A stretch of 64,000 nucleotides of DNA from Achromobacter insolitus. Its GTDB lineage: Bacteria > Pseudomonadota > Gammaproteobacteria > Burkholderiales > Burkholderiaceae_B. The stretch is from positions 124,001 to 188,000 of the forward strand of contig NZ_NJIF01000010.1 of assembly GCF_002209555.1 (NCBI RefSeq), written 5' to 3'. Made by a program: the position numbers and the translations under genes. Below, one piece after another: positions 34,569 through 43,246 of this stretch. The notes beneath the pieces are model-generated. The model was not told where the DNA came from, did no database searches, and saw nothing but the letters and a program-made list of their open reading frames with translations. The first letter of the stretch is position 1; each line of letters opens with the position of its first letter.

Positions 34569-35552
34569 ATGAGCAACGACTTCACTTTCAACATCAAGAG
34601 CATCCGCTTTGACGAAAATTATCAACCGTCAGACAGCACGCGCATAACGACCAACTTTGCCAACCTGGCCAGGGGAACGAGTCGCCAGGAGAATCTGCGC
34701 AACACCCTGCGGATGATCGACAAGCGCTTCAATAGCCTGGCGCATTGGGACAACCCCAAGGGCGATCGCTACGCTGTCGAACTCGACATCATTTCCGTTG
34801 AAATGAATATTGGAGCCGAAGGCAACAGCGCCGCCTTTCCGCTGATCGAGATCCTGAAGACGAACATCGTCGACAGAACCAACAACGAACGCATCGAGGG
34901 CATCGTCGGGAACAATTTCTCGTCCTACGTGCGCGACTACGACTTCAGCGTGCTGCTGCCGGAGCACAACAACAATAAACCCACGTTCAGCACGCCTGAG
35001 GATTTCGGCGACCTGCACGGAAAGCTGTTCAAGCACTTTGTGAACTCCAGCGCATACAAGGAGCAGTTCAGCAAGCCGCCGGTGATCTGCATCAGCGCCT
35101 CAAGCAGCAAGACCTACCATCGGACCGAAAACCAGCACCCCATCCTGGGCGTCGAGTATCAACAAAACGAATTCTCGTCGACCGACCAGTACTTCGAAAA
35201 AATGGGCTTGCAGGTTCGTTACTTCATGCCGCCGGGCAGCGCCGCGCCCCTGGCGTTCTATTTCCAGGGCGATCTGCTTGGCCACTACACCAACCTTGAG
35301 CTGATCAGCATCATCAGCACGATGGAAACCTTCCAGAAGATCTACCGCCCCGAGATCTACAACGCCAATTCCGCGGCCGGCAAACTCTATCAGCCGAGCC
35401 TGCAGAACCAGGACTACTCGTTGACCCAGATCGTCTATGACCGGGAAGAACGCAGCCAACTGGCCGTCAAGCAGGGCAAGTTCACGGAAGAGCACTTCAT
35501 CAAGCCGTACAAGAACGTGCTCGAAACCTGGGCAGCCAACTACGCGCGTTAA
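34569..35552 (+). CDS. mesX: DUF1852 protein, MesX partner of the MesD methionine synthase
   Basis: 327 residues from the ATG at 34569. The sequence ('FTFNIKSIRFDENYQPSDSTRITTNFANLARG', 'NTLRMIDKRFNSLAHWDNPKGDRYAVELDIISVEMNI', 'HPILGVEYQQNEFSSTDQYFEKMGLQVRYFMPPGSAAPLAFYFQGDL') is that of DUF1852, which always accompanies a stand-alone catalytic MetE domain. Work on folate-independent methionine synthases named it MesX and showed that it is needed by MesD. Its own chemistry is unknown. It is 27 bp upstream of mesD. A 160-bp gap with a GC hairpin separates it from the flavin reductase gene. Confidence 0.9.
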   Translation: MSNDFTFNIKSIRFDENYQPSDSTRITTNFANLARGTSRQENLRNTLRMIDKRFNSLAHWDNPKGDRYAVELDIISVEMNIGAEGNSAAFPLIEILKTNIVDRTNNERIEGIVGNNFSSYVRDYDFSVLLPEHNNNKPTFSTPEDFGDLHGKLFKHFVNSSAYKEQFSKPPVICISASSSKTYHRTENQHPILGVEYQQNEFSSTDQYFEKMGLQVRYFMPPGSAAPLAFYFQGDLLGHYTNLELISIISTMETFQKIYRPEIYNANSAAGKLYQPSLQNQDYSLTQIVYDREERSQLAVKQGKFTEEHFIKPYKNVLETWAANYAR

Positions 35553-35579
35553 TCACCCAAACACACGGAATCACCAATC

Positions 35580-36608
35580 ATGAAAAAACTACTGCCCACC
35601 TCTACCGCCGGCAGCCTGCCCAAACCTTCCTGGCTCGCCCAACCTGAAAAGCTCTGGTCGCCCTGGAAATTGCAGGACGACGAACTGACCGAAGGCAAAC
35701 AGGACGCCTTGCGCCTGGCCTTGCAAGAACAGCAACACGCAGGCATCGACATCGTCAGCGATGGCGAGCAGACCCGCCAGCATTTCGTCACCACGTTCAT
35801 CGAGCATCTCGACGGCGTCGATTTCGAAAAGCGCGAAACCGTCAGGATCCGCGATCGCTACGACGCAAGCGTCCCGACCGTCGTTGGCGCCGTGAGCCGC
35901 CAAAAGCCTGTTTTCGTCGAAGACGCCAAGTTCCTGCGCCAGCAGACCAAGCAGCCCATCAAATGGGCCCTGCCCGGCCCCATGACGATGATCGACACGC
36001 TGTACGACGCCCACTACAAGAGCCGGGAAAAGCTGGCTTGGGAATTCGCCAAGATCCTCAACCAGGAGGCCCGTGAGCTGGAGGCCGCCGGCGTGGACAT
36101 CATCCAATTCGACGAGCCCGCGTTCAACGTCTTCTTCGACGAGGTGAACGACTGGGGCATCGCCACCCTGGAACGGGCAATCGAAGGCCTCAAGTGCGAA
36201 ACCGCCGTGCATATCTGCTATGGCTACGGCATCAAGGCCAACACCGACTGGAAAAAAACGCTGGGGTCCGAGTGGCGTCAATACGAGGAATCCTTCCCCA
36301 AGCTGCAGCAATCCAATATCGACATCATCTCCCTGGAATGCCACAACTCCCATGTTCCAATCGATCTGATTGAACTCATTCGTGGCAAGAAAGTGATGGT
36401 CGGCGCCATTGACGTGGCGAGCGACAAGATTGAAACGCCGGAGGAAGTGGCCAACACCTTGCGCAAGGCCCTGAAGTTCGTCGATGCCGACAAGCTGTAT
36501 CCCTGCACGAACTGCGGCATGGCGCCGCTGTCGCGCGCCATTGCGCACGGCAAGTTGCTCGCTTTGAGCGAAGGCGCGGAGATCGTTCGCAAGGAACTCT
36601 TGGGTTGA
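35580..36608 (+). CDS. mesD: MesD-type core methionine synthase (C-terminal MetE domain only)
   Basis: 342 residues, about half of MetE: only the C-terminal catalytic barrel is present and the folate-binding N-terminal half is missing. 'LLPTSTAGSLPKPSWLA' and 'SDGEQTRQHF' open the barrel. The zinc ligands are retained: His-x-Cys in 'AVHICYGYG', Glu in 'ISLECHNS' and Cys in 'YPCTNCGMAPL'. The 'QFDEPAFNVFF' segment binds homocysteine. Methionine is therefore made from homocysteine with a methyl donor other than methyl-tetrahydrofolate polyglutamate; the donor is not known. Adjacent to mesX, with a terminator after it. Confidence 0.92.
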   Translation: MKKLLPTSTAGSLPKPSWLAQPEKLWSPWKLQDDELTEGKQDALRLALQEQQHAGIDIVSDGEQTRQHFVTTFIEHLDGVDFEKRETVRIRDRYDASVPTVVGAVSRQKPVFVEDAKFLRQQTKQPIKWALPGPMTMIDTLYDAHYKSREKLAWEFAKILNQEARELEAAGVDIIQFDEPAFNVFFDEVNDWGIATLERAIEGLKCETAVHICYGYGIKANTDWKKTLGSEWRQYEESFPKLQQSNIDIISLECHNSHVPIDLIELIRGKKVMVGAIDVASDKIETPEEVANTLRKALKFVDADKLYPCTNCGMAPLSRAIAHGKLLALSEGAEIVRKELLG

Positions 36609-36685
36609 TTCGGAGCTGAAACCGTAGCGTGTGCGAAGAATGCCGAAGCAGTAGTTGGACTGTCCTCTGCGCACCGAGTAGTCAT

Positions 36686-36711
36686 GAAAAAGGCGCCGAG
36701 GCGCCTTTTTC
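36686..36711. terminator. Bidirectional intrinsic terminator
   Basis: AAAAAGGCGCC and GGCGCCTTTTT form an 11-bp stem with a 2-base loop. A-tract on the left and T-tract on the right give a terminator for both mesD (plus strand, stop 36608) and the ThDP-enzyme operon (minus strand, stop 36783). Confidence 0.88.
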
Positions 36712-36782
36712 ATTTGCCGAGCGACGCGCCCGGCGATGTCTCCCCGCGCGACGCCCCCTCTACACCCACGCGGACGGGACAG

Positions 36783-38489
36783 TCAGGGAGCCTCCTGCGA
36801 CAGTGCCTTCTCTTCGGCGGTCATGATCTCCAGAACCGCGGGGCGGCCCGTGTCGGCGACTCTCGCGGCCTCGCGCAGCTTGTCGATCAGCGTGCGGGGG
36901 TCCTCCACACGCGCCGTCCAGGCGCCAAGGCCCCGCGCAATCATCTCGTAGTCGCCTGACAGATAGCGGGTACGATGGGTCGTGCTCGATAGCGGCATGT
37001 GCTTGTCATAGCCGCCCATGCAGCCGTTGTTCATCAGGAGCGTCACCGTGCCGATCTGGTTACGCACGGCCGTCTCCAGGTCCATGGCGCACTCCCCGAA
37101 CGCCGCGTCGCCCAGCAGGTGCGCCACCAGCGCTTCAGGCCGCGCCATCTTGGCGCCAAGGGCCAGCGGCAGGCTATAACCCAGATGGGTAGAGCGCCCC
37201 CAACCCATATACTCCCCCGGCCGGCGGCAGCGGTAGAACGGACTCAACTGGTCGCGCGGACTACCCGCGTCATGCGTAATGATGACGTCGCGCTCCGCCC
37301 AGGCGATCTGAAGATCATGCACGACGCGGTACGGATTGATGGGGGTCGAGTCCGACGTGAGCTTGTCGTGCCAGGCCTTGAGCCACGCCTGACGGATGGT
37401 GTCCAGCTCGGCGCCGATCCGTGCCGTCCGGTCCCGGTCTGGCCGCGCGCCGAACTCGCCCTTCAACATGTCTATCATCTGCCTCAGCACGAGCCTGGCA
37501 TCGCCCAGGAGGGGGAAGTCCAGCGGATAGTCCTTATTCAGGTCCGACTCGTCAACCGCCAACTGAATCGCCCGCTTTCCTGCCGGTAGCGGCGCCGCAA
37601 ACACCGATTTGGTCAGACTCGCGCCGATGCCGAAAATCAAGTCGGCGTGCCGCAGCCCATGCGACACTGTCGCCGGCCACGCCATGCCGCCGCTGCCCAG
37701 CGCCAGCGGATGCATCTCTGGAAAGCCGCTCTTGCCGGACAGCGTCGTCATCGTCGGAATCGAGAGCAGTTCGGCCAGTTCCACAAGTTCAGGCGTAGCC
37801 TGCGACTGCAATACACCAGCGCCAGCGTGCAAGATGGGGCGTTCCGCGGCCAGCAACTGGCGGCATGCCTCTCGCACGATATCCGGGTCGCAGAGTGTCC
37901 GAATCGCCCTGATGGGCGCATGCCGGGACACCGAGGCGCCAATGGGCTGTTCCATCACGTCCATCGGCAATTCCAGCGCCACCGGACCGCGCCGGCCGTT
38001 GCGCAGGCCAGTGTAGGCGCGTCGCAGCATTTCGCCCACCCGGTCCGGCCGGTTGATGCGCGCGACCCATTTGGTGATGTTCTGATAGTGCTTGGCCGTT
38101 TCAAAATTGGGCCGCACATCCAGGCGTGACTCGTTCACCCCGCCCGGCAGCATCAGCACCGGAGACGAATCGGAATAGGCCTGCGCCATGGCGCCGAAAG
38201 CGTTCTCGCACCCCGGCCCGTACTGCACCGCACACACCCCCACCCGCTCGCCTAGGCTGGCCCGGGCGTACCCATCGGCCATGCCGACCACGGCGCGCTC
38301 GGTCCGCGCCACCACTGGACGTATGCCCGCCGCGGTAGCCGCGTCGATAAGCGAATTGATCGGAAAGCAGAACAGCAGCTCAGTATTTTCCGCCTTCAGT
38401 ATCCGGGCAACCTCGTCAACCGCCTTGCGGTCGGAAGGAGGACGGATATCGGTCGTCTGGGATGCCGCTACGGGCAGGGATGCATTCAT
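36783..38489 (-). CDS. Thiamine-diphosphate-dependent enzyme (acetolactate synthase-like)
   Basis: 568 residues from the ATG at 38489, which overlaps the stop of the LysR gene (ATGA). Three-domain ThDP enzyme: the catalytic Glu in 'VVARTERAVVGMADGYARAS', central domain 'RPILHAGAGVLQSQATPELVELAELLSIPTMTTLSGKSGFPE', and the ThDP/Mg motif 'GDAAFGECAMDLETAVRNQIGTVTLLMNN'. Close family members are acetolactate synthase, sulfoacetaldehyde acetyltransferase, sulfopyruvate and oxalyl-CoA decarboxylases; I cannot choose among them. Because the operon also encodes a thiol dioxygenase and a rhodanese, cleavage of a sulfur-bearing keto acid is a reasonable guess. Confidence 0.88.
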   Translation of the reverse strand: MNASLPVAASQTTDIRPPSDRKAVDEVARILKAENTELLFCFPINSLIDAATAAGIRPVVARTERAVVGMADGYARASLGERVGVCAVQYGPGCENAFGAMAQAYSDSSPVLMLPGGVNESRLDVRPNFETAKHYQNITKWVARINRPDRVGEMLRRAYTGLRNGRRGPVALELPMDVMEQPIGASVSRHAPIRAIRTLCDPDIVREACRQLLAAERPILHAGAGVLQSQATPELVELAELLSIPTMTTLSGKSGFPEMHPLALGSGGMAWPATVSHGLRHADLIFGIGASLTKSVFAAPLPAGKRAIQLAVDESDLNKDYPLDFPLLGDARLVLRQMIDMLKGEFGARPDRDRTARIGAELDTIRQAWLKAWHDKLTSDSTPINPYRVVHDLQIAWAERDVIITHDAGSPRDQLSPFYRCRRPGEYMGWGRSTHLGYSLPLALGAKMARPEALVAHLLGDAAFGECAMDLETAVRNQIGTVTLLMNNGCMGGYDKHMPLSSTTHRTRYLSGDYEMIARGLGAWTARVEDPRTLIDKLREAARVADTGRPAVLEIMTAEEKALSQEAP

Positions 38490-39397
38490 GTTGTCTCTGT
38501 CTGTTGTTGAAATGCCCGGCAGTAATCCAGGAATTTGGATGCCAGGATGGAAAGCGGCTGGGAGCTGGAGTACAGCGCCCCTACCTCGACGATGACTTCC
38601 GGATGGAAAGGCCTGATCACGACATTGGCATCGCGCACGGCACCCAACGTAAAGGCATCGACTACAAAAGCCCCGGCACCAGCCTCCACCAGTGCCATGG
38701 CGGCGAGCATCGTGCCCGCCTCGATACGCATCCGCGGCCGCACCCCATGGGCGTCCAGGATGCGCGTGATCCGATCGTGCACGCGGGTGATCCGGTCGTT
38801 GAAGCGCTTGCGTGGCACATTGATGAAATCGACTCCCTGCAAGTCCATCGGCCCTATTGATTCCAGCTCCGCCAAGGGATGCCCGGCGGGCAGCAGGCAC
38901 ACCGCCGGCGTACGCGCGATCGGCAACGACTCAATGTCCGGGTGGTCCACCGGCAGCGTCGCAAAACCGATCTCCGCGCTGCCGCGCGAAACCGCATACA
39001 CCACGTCGTAATGTCGCTGCACATCGAACATCACCGTAATTCCCGGATGTTCGCGCATGAATGCCGTCACCAGCTTGGGCAAGGCTCCCTGCTGCAGTGA
39101 ATTCATGACGCAAATCTTTAAGGTGCCGCTGCCGATCTGCGCAATGCGCTGAGCCGCGAGCTGAATATCCTTCAAACCGATGTACGAGCGCATGGCCTCG
39201 ACATGCAACGCCCTGGCCTCGACGGTCGGCACCATCACCCCCTGGCGGCGGTCGAACAGCTGGAATCCCACCTCCCGCTCCAGGCGGGCCAACAATCGGC
39301 TCACGGCCGATTGCGTCACATACATGGACTCCGCCGCTCGCGTCACCGTCCCCAGGTCAACCACCGCCAGAAACGCTTCGATCTGCCTGAGATTCAT
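38486..39397 (-). CDS. LysR-family transcriptional regulator
   Basis: 303 residues: HTH 'LRQIEAFLAVVDLGTVTRAAESMYVTQSAVSRLLARLEREVGFQLFDRRQGVMVPTVEARAL', then a CbnR/CysB-like effector domain ('GTLKICVMNSLQQGALPKLVTAFMREHPGITVMFDVQRHYDVVYAVSRGSAEIGFATLPVDH'). Unusually, it lies inside an operon: it follows the rhodanese gene by 44 bp and overlaps the ThDP-enzyme gene by four bases, so it is probably self-controlled together with the enzymes. Confidence 0.92.
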   Translation of the reverse strand: MNLRQIEAFLAVVDLGTVTRAAESMYVTQSAVSRLLARLEREVGFQLFDRRQGVMVPTVEARALHVEAMRSYIGLKDIQLAAQRIAQIGSGTLKICVMNSLQQGALPKLVTAFMREHPGITVMFDVQRHYDVVYAVSRGSAEIGFATLPVDHPDIESLPIARTPAVCLLPAGHPLAELESIGPMDLQGVDFINVPRKRFNDRITRVHDRITRILDAHGVRPRMRIEAGTMLAAMALVEAGAGAFVVDAFTLGAVRDANVVIRPFHPEVIVEVGALYSSSQPLSILASKFLDYCRAFQQQTETT

Positions 39398-39441
39398 ATC
39401 GTCTTTCTCCTCCTGTAGGTAGAGAAAGCTCTAACAGAGGC

Positions 39442-41034
39442 TCAGCCCTTGTACAAGTCGAAATGCACGGCGGGATGGTGCTGCACCGCATCAAGCAAGC
39501 CCACTTCCCAGCCCAGGTAGGCACGCATCGCGGCCTCGCGATCCTTGGCCTCGAATGGCTTCACAAATGCGTCGTCGGGCTCGTGCAGGGGATGGCCCTC
39601 GCCCTCTTCCAGCGGCAAGCCCTCCTGGCGCCAACGTTTCATGCCACCCCGCAGGACGTACACGTCCCTGTCGGTCTGGCCAGCCACGTCCGCATAGCCG
39701 AGCTCCGCGAGCACATGGTCCGGCGACACCAGCAACAGCGGACGGCCTGGCGGCAGCGGGCTCAATGCATCGGCCAATCTGGACCGGGTGAGCCAGCGCG
39801 CCGCCGGCAGATGCCCTGCCTGGTAATCCCGGTAGCTGCTCAAATCGATGATCTCGTACTCATCCAAGCGGCGCGCCGCCTCGGCGGGAGCCAGCCAACG
39901 AGCCTGAACACCCTCCAGCCCCGCGACGATCGCCGCCTGCGGACCGCTGACGAGGCTCGCAGCATCCACTGTTGCGGCGCGCAAGGTAAGCACGTCAGCG
40001 TGGCCCATCTGACGCAGCCACGAGGCCGTCATCACGTCGCGCACCCCGTGCGGGTCGTACAACACGATGCGTGCATTGCGCACTGCCACATAGGTATCCG
40101 TCGCCTGCACCAGCTGGCCGCCGGGCGCATGAACAGCGTGCGCTGGATGTCCCGCTTCGAACTCCTCCTGCGAGCGCACGTCGAACAGATAGACCGACCG
40201 CTCGCCGCTTTCGAGTATGCGGTAGCACTCCGCCGCGTCGATCTCGCCGATGCGAAAACGCTCGCGTATCGCCACCGCTCGGCGGCGCGCCACTTCCAGG
40301 GCCTTAGCGCTCGGCTCCGGCGCGCGGCGCGATGATCGGGTCTCGACCTGATGGCCCGCCAGCGACCAACCCATCGTGCCGTTGCGCAAGGCATAGACAG
40401 GATTGGGCACACCCGCATTGATCAACGACTGTGCGCCGATGATGCTGCGCGTGCGGCCGGCGCAATTGACCACCAACGTCGTCGTCGGGTCGTCCGCCAG
40501 CTCCGCGTAACGCAGCACCAGCTCTGCCCCCGGCGTACTCACCGAACCGGGAATCGTCGCCCGCTCGTGCTCGGCGGGCGTGCGGCTGTCCATAATCACC
40601 ACTCGCTGGCCGGACTCCTGCATGGCCTTCAATTCATCAGCTGAAATCGAGGGCGTGCTGCAACCATGCTCGACATACTCCCCGAATGCTTTGCTGGCCG
40701 TGTTGAAGCCCGTGAACAAAGGCAGGCCCAACTCTCCCCACGACGGCGAACCGCCCTTGAGCAGGACCGCGCCCGAATAGCCGAGCTCACGTAGCCGGTG
40801 CAGCGCGCGCCGGTCCAGCTCATCGCCCGCGCCAGCGACGACTATGGGCACATCGCGGCGGGGAAACAACCTGGCCGCCCGCAGTTCCAATTGCGACAGC
40901 GGAAGGTTCACCGCGTGGAACAGATGCGGCGACACCGAATGCGCCCCCTCCTCTCTTGGATCAACCACGGCGCACTCCGCGCCGCTTTCCAGACACCGCT
41001 TCAGCCACTCTGCACTGACTGCTTCCCCAACCAT
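39442..41034 (-). CDS. Four-domain rhodanese-like sulfurtransferase
   Basis: 530 residues made of four consecutive rhodanese folds at about 5-110, 128-235, 265-365 and 380-480, plus a C-terminal tail. Only the second has a catalytic loop with cysteine, 'NCAGRTRS' (Cys191); the equivalent loops elsewhere are 'AGAGDE', 'YDPHGV' and 'SPDHVL', without Cys. Recognisable folds include 'VIMDSRTPAEHERATIPGSVSTPGAEL' and 'YLFDVRSQEEFEAGHPAHAVHAPGGQLV'. The enzyme would pass sulfane sulfur to an acceptor, with three inactive domains serving binding. It follows the Bug gene by 41 bp in the thiol dioxygenase operon. Confidence 0.92.
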   Translation of the reverse strand: MVGEAVSAEWLKRCLESGAECAVVDPREEGAHSVSPHLFHAVNLPLSQLELRAARLFPRRDVPIVVAGAGDELDRRALHRLRELGYSGAVLLKGGSPSWGELGLPLFTGFNTASKAFGEYVEHGCSTPSISADELKAMQESGQRVVIMDSRTPAEHERATIPGSVSTPGAELVLRYAELADDPTTTLVVNCAGRTRSIIGAQSLINAGVPNPVYALRNGTMGWSLAGHQVETRSSRRAPEPSAKALEVARRRAVAIRERFRIGEIDAAECYRILESGERSVYLFDVRSQEEFEAGHPAHAVHAPGGQLVQATDTYVAVRNARIVLYDPHGVRDVMTASWLRQMGHADVLTLRAATVDAASLVSGPQAAIVAGLEGVQARWLAPAEAARRLDEYEIIDLSSYRDYQAGHLPAARWLTRSRLADALSPLPPGRPLLLVSPDHVLAELGYADVAGQTDRDVYVLRGGMKRWRQEGLPLEEGEGHPLHEPDDAFVKPFEAKDREAAMRAYLGWEVGLLDAVQHHPAVHFDLYKG

Positions 41035-41075
41035 TCCTGTCCCCTTTGCCCAATTGATTCGCTATCTGTTCGCGC

Positions 41076-42062
41076 TCAATCTATGGACGCGCCAGCCTGC
41101 TTGACCAGATCTGCCCAGAACGCGACCTGCTCTCGCACAAACGGGTCGAACTTTCCCTCATCTCTGGGATTCGCCGGCTGATACCCCGCTTGCTCCAGTT
41201 GCTCGCGGATCCTGGCGGAGGCCAGTGTGCGAATCGAAGCCTGCTCGAGCGCCTCGACGGCATCCGCAGGCGTGCTGGTCGGCACGACCAATCCGAACCA
41301 CACCTCCGTACGCTCAAAGCCCGGCAAGCCCATGTCCGCCAGAGACCGGGCGTCCGGCAGGCTCGGTGGAGGCTTGAGCGAAGTACAGCCCAGCACTCGC
41401 AGCCGCCCCGCCTTAATCTGTGCCAGCGCCGAAGGCAGCGACGCCATCGAAAAATCGACCTCGCCCGAAGCCACCGCCATTACCGACTCCGCTGGACCGC
41501 GATACGGGATGTGTTCAGTCTGGAGCTTGGTTTCGCTGCTGAACAGCACGCCCGCCAGGTGCTGGGTTGTGCCATTGCCGGGCGAGCTGAACATCAGCGA
41601 CTTGCCATCGCGGGGTTTAAGGTCCTTCAGCGTCTTTACCGGACCGGCGGCCGGAACCACCAGCACGTTCGGGGTCGAAGCAAACTTAACCACTGACGCA
41701 AAATCCCGCAGCGGGTCATAGGGCAGATTCTTATAGAGCGCCCGGTTGATCGCCATGGTGGCCGTCGACCCCAGCCCGAGCGTATACCCGTCCGGCCGGG
41801 CGTGTGCCACCGCAGCCATGCCGATGCTGCCTCCCGCTCCCGGCTTATTGTCCACAATGATGTTCTGCCCCAACTGCTGGCCCAGCTCCGGCGCAAGAAT
41901 TCGCACGAGGATGTCGTTGGCGGAACCCGGCGTATACGCCACGATGTAAGTGAGGACCTTCGCCGGGAAACGACGCTGGGCTCGCAACATCCCCGGAAGA
42001 CCAGCACAGCCCAGTGCAATCACGGATTTACTACAGAGACTCAAGAGTTCACGTCGTTTCAT
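41076..42062 (-). CDS. Bug-family substrate-binding protein
   Basis: 328 residues from the ATG at 42062, preceded by AAGGGG. Signal peptide 'MKRRELLSLCSKSVIALGCA' runs into 'GLPGMLRAQ' (Tat-like KRRELL). Bug motifs 'LTYIVAYTPGSANDILVRILAPELGQQLG', 'IIVDNKPGAGGSIGMAAVAHARPDG', 'TEHIPYRGPAESVMAVASGEV' and 'GRLRVLGC' are clear. Here the second signature starts 'YTPGSANDI' instead of the usual 'PGGxxD', which may alter ligand choice. It lies between the thiol dioxygenase and rhodanese genes; the ligand may be a thio- or sulfo-carboxylate. Confidence 0.91.
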   Translation of the reverse strand: MKRRELLSLCSKSVIALGCAGLPGMLRAQRRFPAKVLTYIVAYTPGSANDILVRILAPELGQQLGQNIIVDNKPGAGGSIGMAAVAHARPDGYTLGLGSTATMAINRALYKNLPYDPLRDFASVVKFASTPNVLVVPAAGPVKTLKDLKPRDGKSLMFSSPGNGTTQHLAGVLFSSETKLQTEHIPYRGPAESVMAVASGEVDFSMASLPSALAQIKAGRLRVLGCTSLKPPPSLPDARSLADMGLPGFERTEVWFGLVVPTSTPADAVEALEQASIRTLASARIREQLEQAGYQPANPRDEGKFDPFVREQVAFWADLVKQAGASID

Positions 42063-42090
42063 TCTTTTCCCCTTCCAGCGGTTCTCGCGC

Positions 42091-42687
42091 TTACGTTGGC
42101 TTGACGTTCGGATTCGGCGGGAAGGTCTGCCGCTTGCCACTGGGGTCGAACTGTTCACGGTCGACCTGGGCTTCCAGCGCGCGCTCGTAGAACCGCAGCT
42201 GCCACACGGGCTCGTCGCCTACGCCCTGCACGTGAATGCTGTGGATGTCCTCGCCCAGCAAGGCGACGCCCACGCCGGGTCCGACCATGACGGTCTCCCT
42301 CTGCCGGAATTCACCCGAGCTGTCGACTTCGTACAGCCGGTTTTCCTCCGCGCCCGCCATCCCGACCAGCACCGCCCAGTTCTTGTGGTTATGCGGCGGG
42401 CTGGATTTTCCAGGCAGCGCCAGCGAGAGATATAAGGCGCGGCCGGTGCCGTCATCGTCGTTCAGGCGGTAGGCGACGAAATCCTTGAACGTGCCGCGCA
42501 CGGCTGGCTTGAATTCCGTGGTGACGAAAACATCGCTATGGCGCGCCAGTGAAAGCAGTTCGTTCTTGATGGCCTCAAGAGCCTGGCGAGTCTGGCCATG
42601 GTCTTGTTCGATGGTCCGGACGCGCGCCATGGTTTCTTCGACCAGCTTGCGACGGCGCGCCACCAATTCGGGCGTGGGTTCACGCAT
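42091..42687 (-). CDS. Cysteine-dioxygenase-type thiol dioxygenase (cupin)
   Basis: 198 residues from the ATG at 42687, with AAAGGAG six bases upstream. The cupin iron site is visible as 'PPHNHKNWAVLVGMAGAEENRLYE' (His99, His101) and 'LLGEDIHSIHV' (His149), the three-histidine triad of cysteine dioxygenase and 3-mercaptopropionate dioxygenase. The enzyme would add O2 to a thiol to give a sulfinate. No Cys is seen next to the site, so a Cys-Tyr crosslink is unlikely, as in bacterial mercaptopropionate-type enzymes. First gene of the operon with Bug, rhodanese, LysR and ThDP enzyme. Confidence 0.85.
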   Translation of the reverse strand: MREPTPELVARRRKLVEETMARVRTIEQDHGQTRQALEAIKNELLSLARHSDVFVTTEFKPAVRGTFKDFVAYRLNDDDGTGRALYLSLALPGKSSPPHNHKNWAVLVGMAGAEENRLYEVDSSGEFRQRETVMVGPGVGVALLGEDIHSIHVQGVGDEPVWQLRFYERALEAQVDREQFDPSGKRQTFPPNPNVKPT

Positions 42688-43246
42688 AGTTGTCTCCTTT
42701 GGGAGCAGTGGAAAATCAACGCATAAATGAAACTCCATGGCTTGAAGATTGAAGTTGCCCCGGTATTCTGTCAATTTCCAATATGCTTGAGCAGTATTCC
42801 ATCACGTCATACTATTCAAAATGCTTCCGCCAGGAGAATGCAAAGATAATCCTCCGCCATCGCCCATAAAAAACATCATTAATTCCGGCATTGACGCTAA
42901 TAAAATCGCTACCGGCCACGCGATTTAGGGCGGCGATAATCACTTCATTAATTGCCGTGAAAATAGAATGCCTGAAGGGAATCGGGGCGGTTGACCGTCG
43001 ACCGAGCTTGTGGTCGCGGGACCTCAGTCAACGCCCGCTTTTGATCAGAGCTCCGTCCGATGCAGAAGATTTGGTTTTCCAACGCCAAGAGCCGCCGCTC
43101 GACAAAATGCAGTCAGACTACATGCCAACCCACACATGGAGTCGCCAGGCGTACTTGGCCCTCCATGCAGCAGGTGCTTGCTACGCAACGAAAGGGCGAC
43201 CGCGGCGAAGACAGCGTCACAATCCGAGCAAGCTCGGCCTACCCGG
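42688..43246. other. Intergenic region, promoter of thiol dioxygenase operon
   Basis: About 560 bp without a supported gene. The part from 42720 to 42980 is clearly AT-richer than the surroundings and holds the leader and promoter of the minus-strand dioxygenase operon. The part from 42980 to 43246 is GC-rich; CCGAGC-AA-GCTCGG (43224-43237), just past the stop of the gene ending at 43247, may help end its transcript but lacks a T-tract. Nothing else is recognised. Confidence 0.6.

Noticed and set aside
36783-38900. Extended 705-codon version of the ThDP enzyme
   Set aside because: The first 137 codons overlap the LysR gene and are Arg/Gly-rich; the ATG at 38489 overlapping the LysR stop is the proper start.
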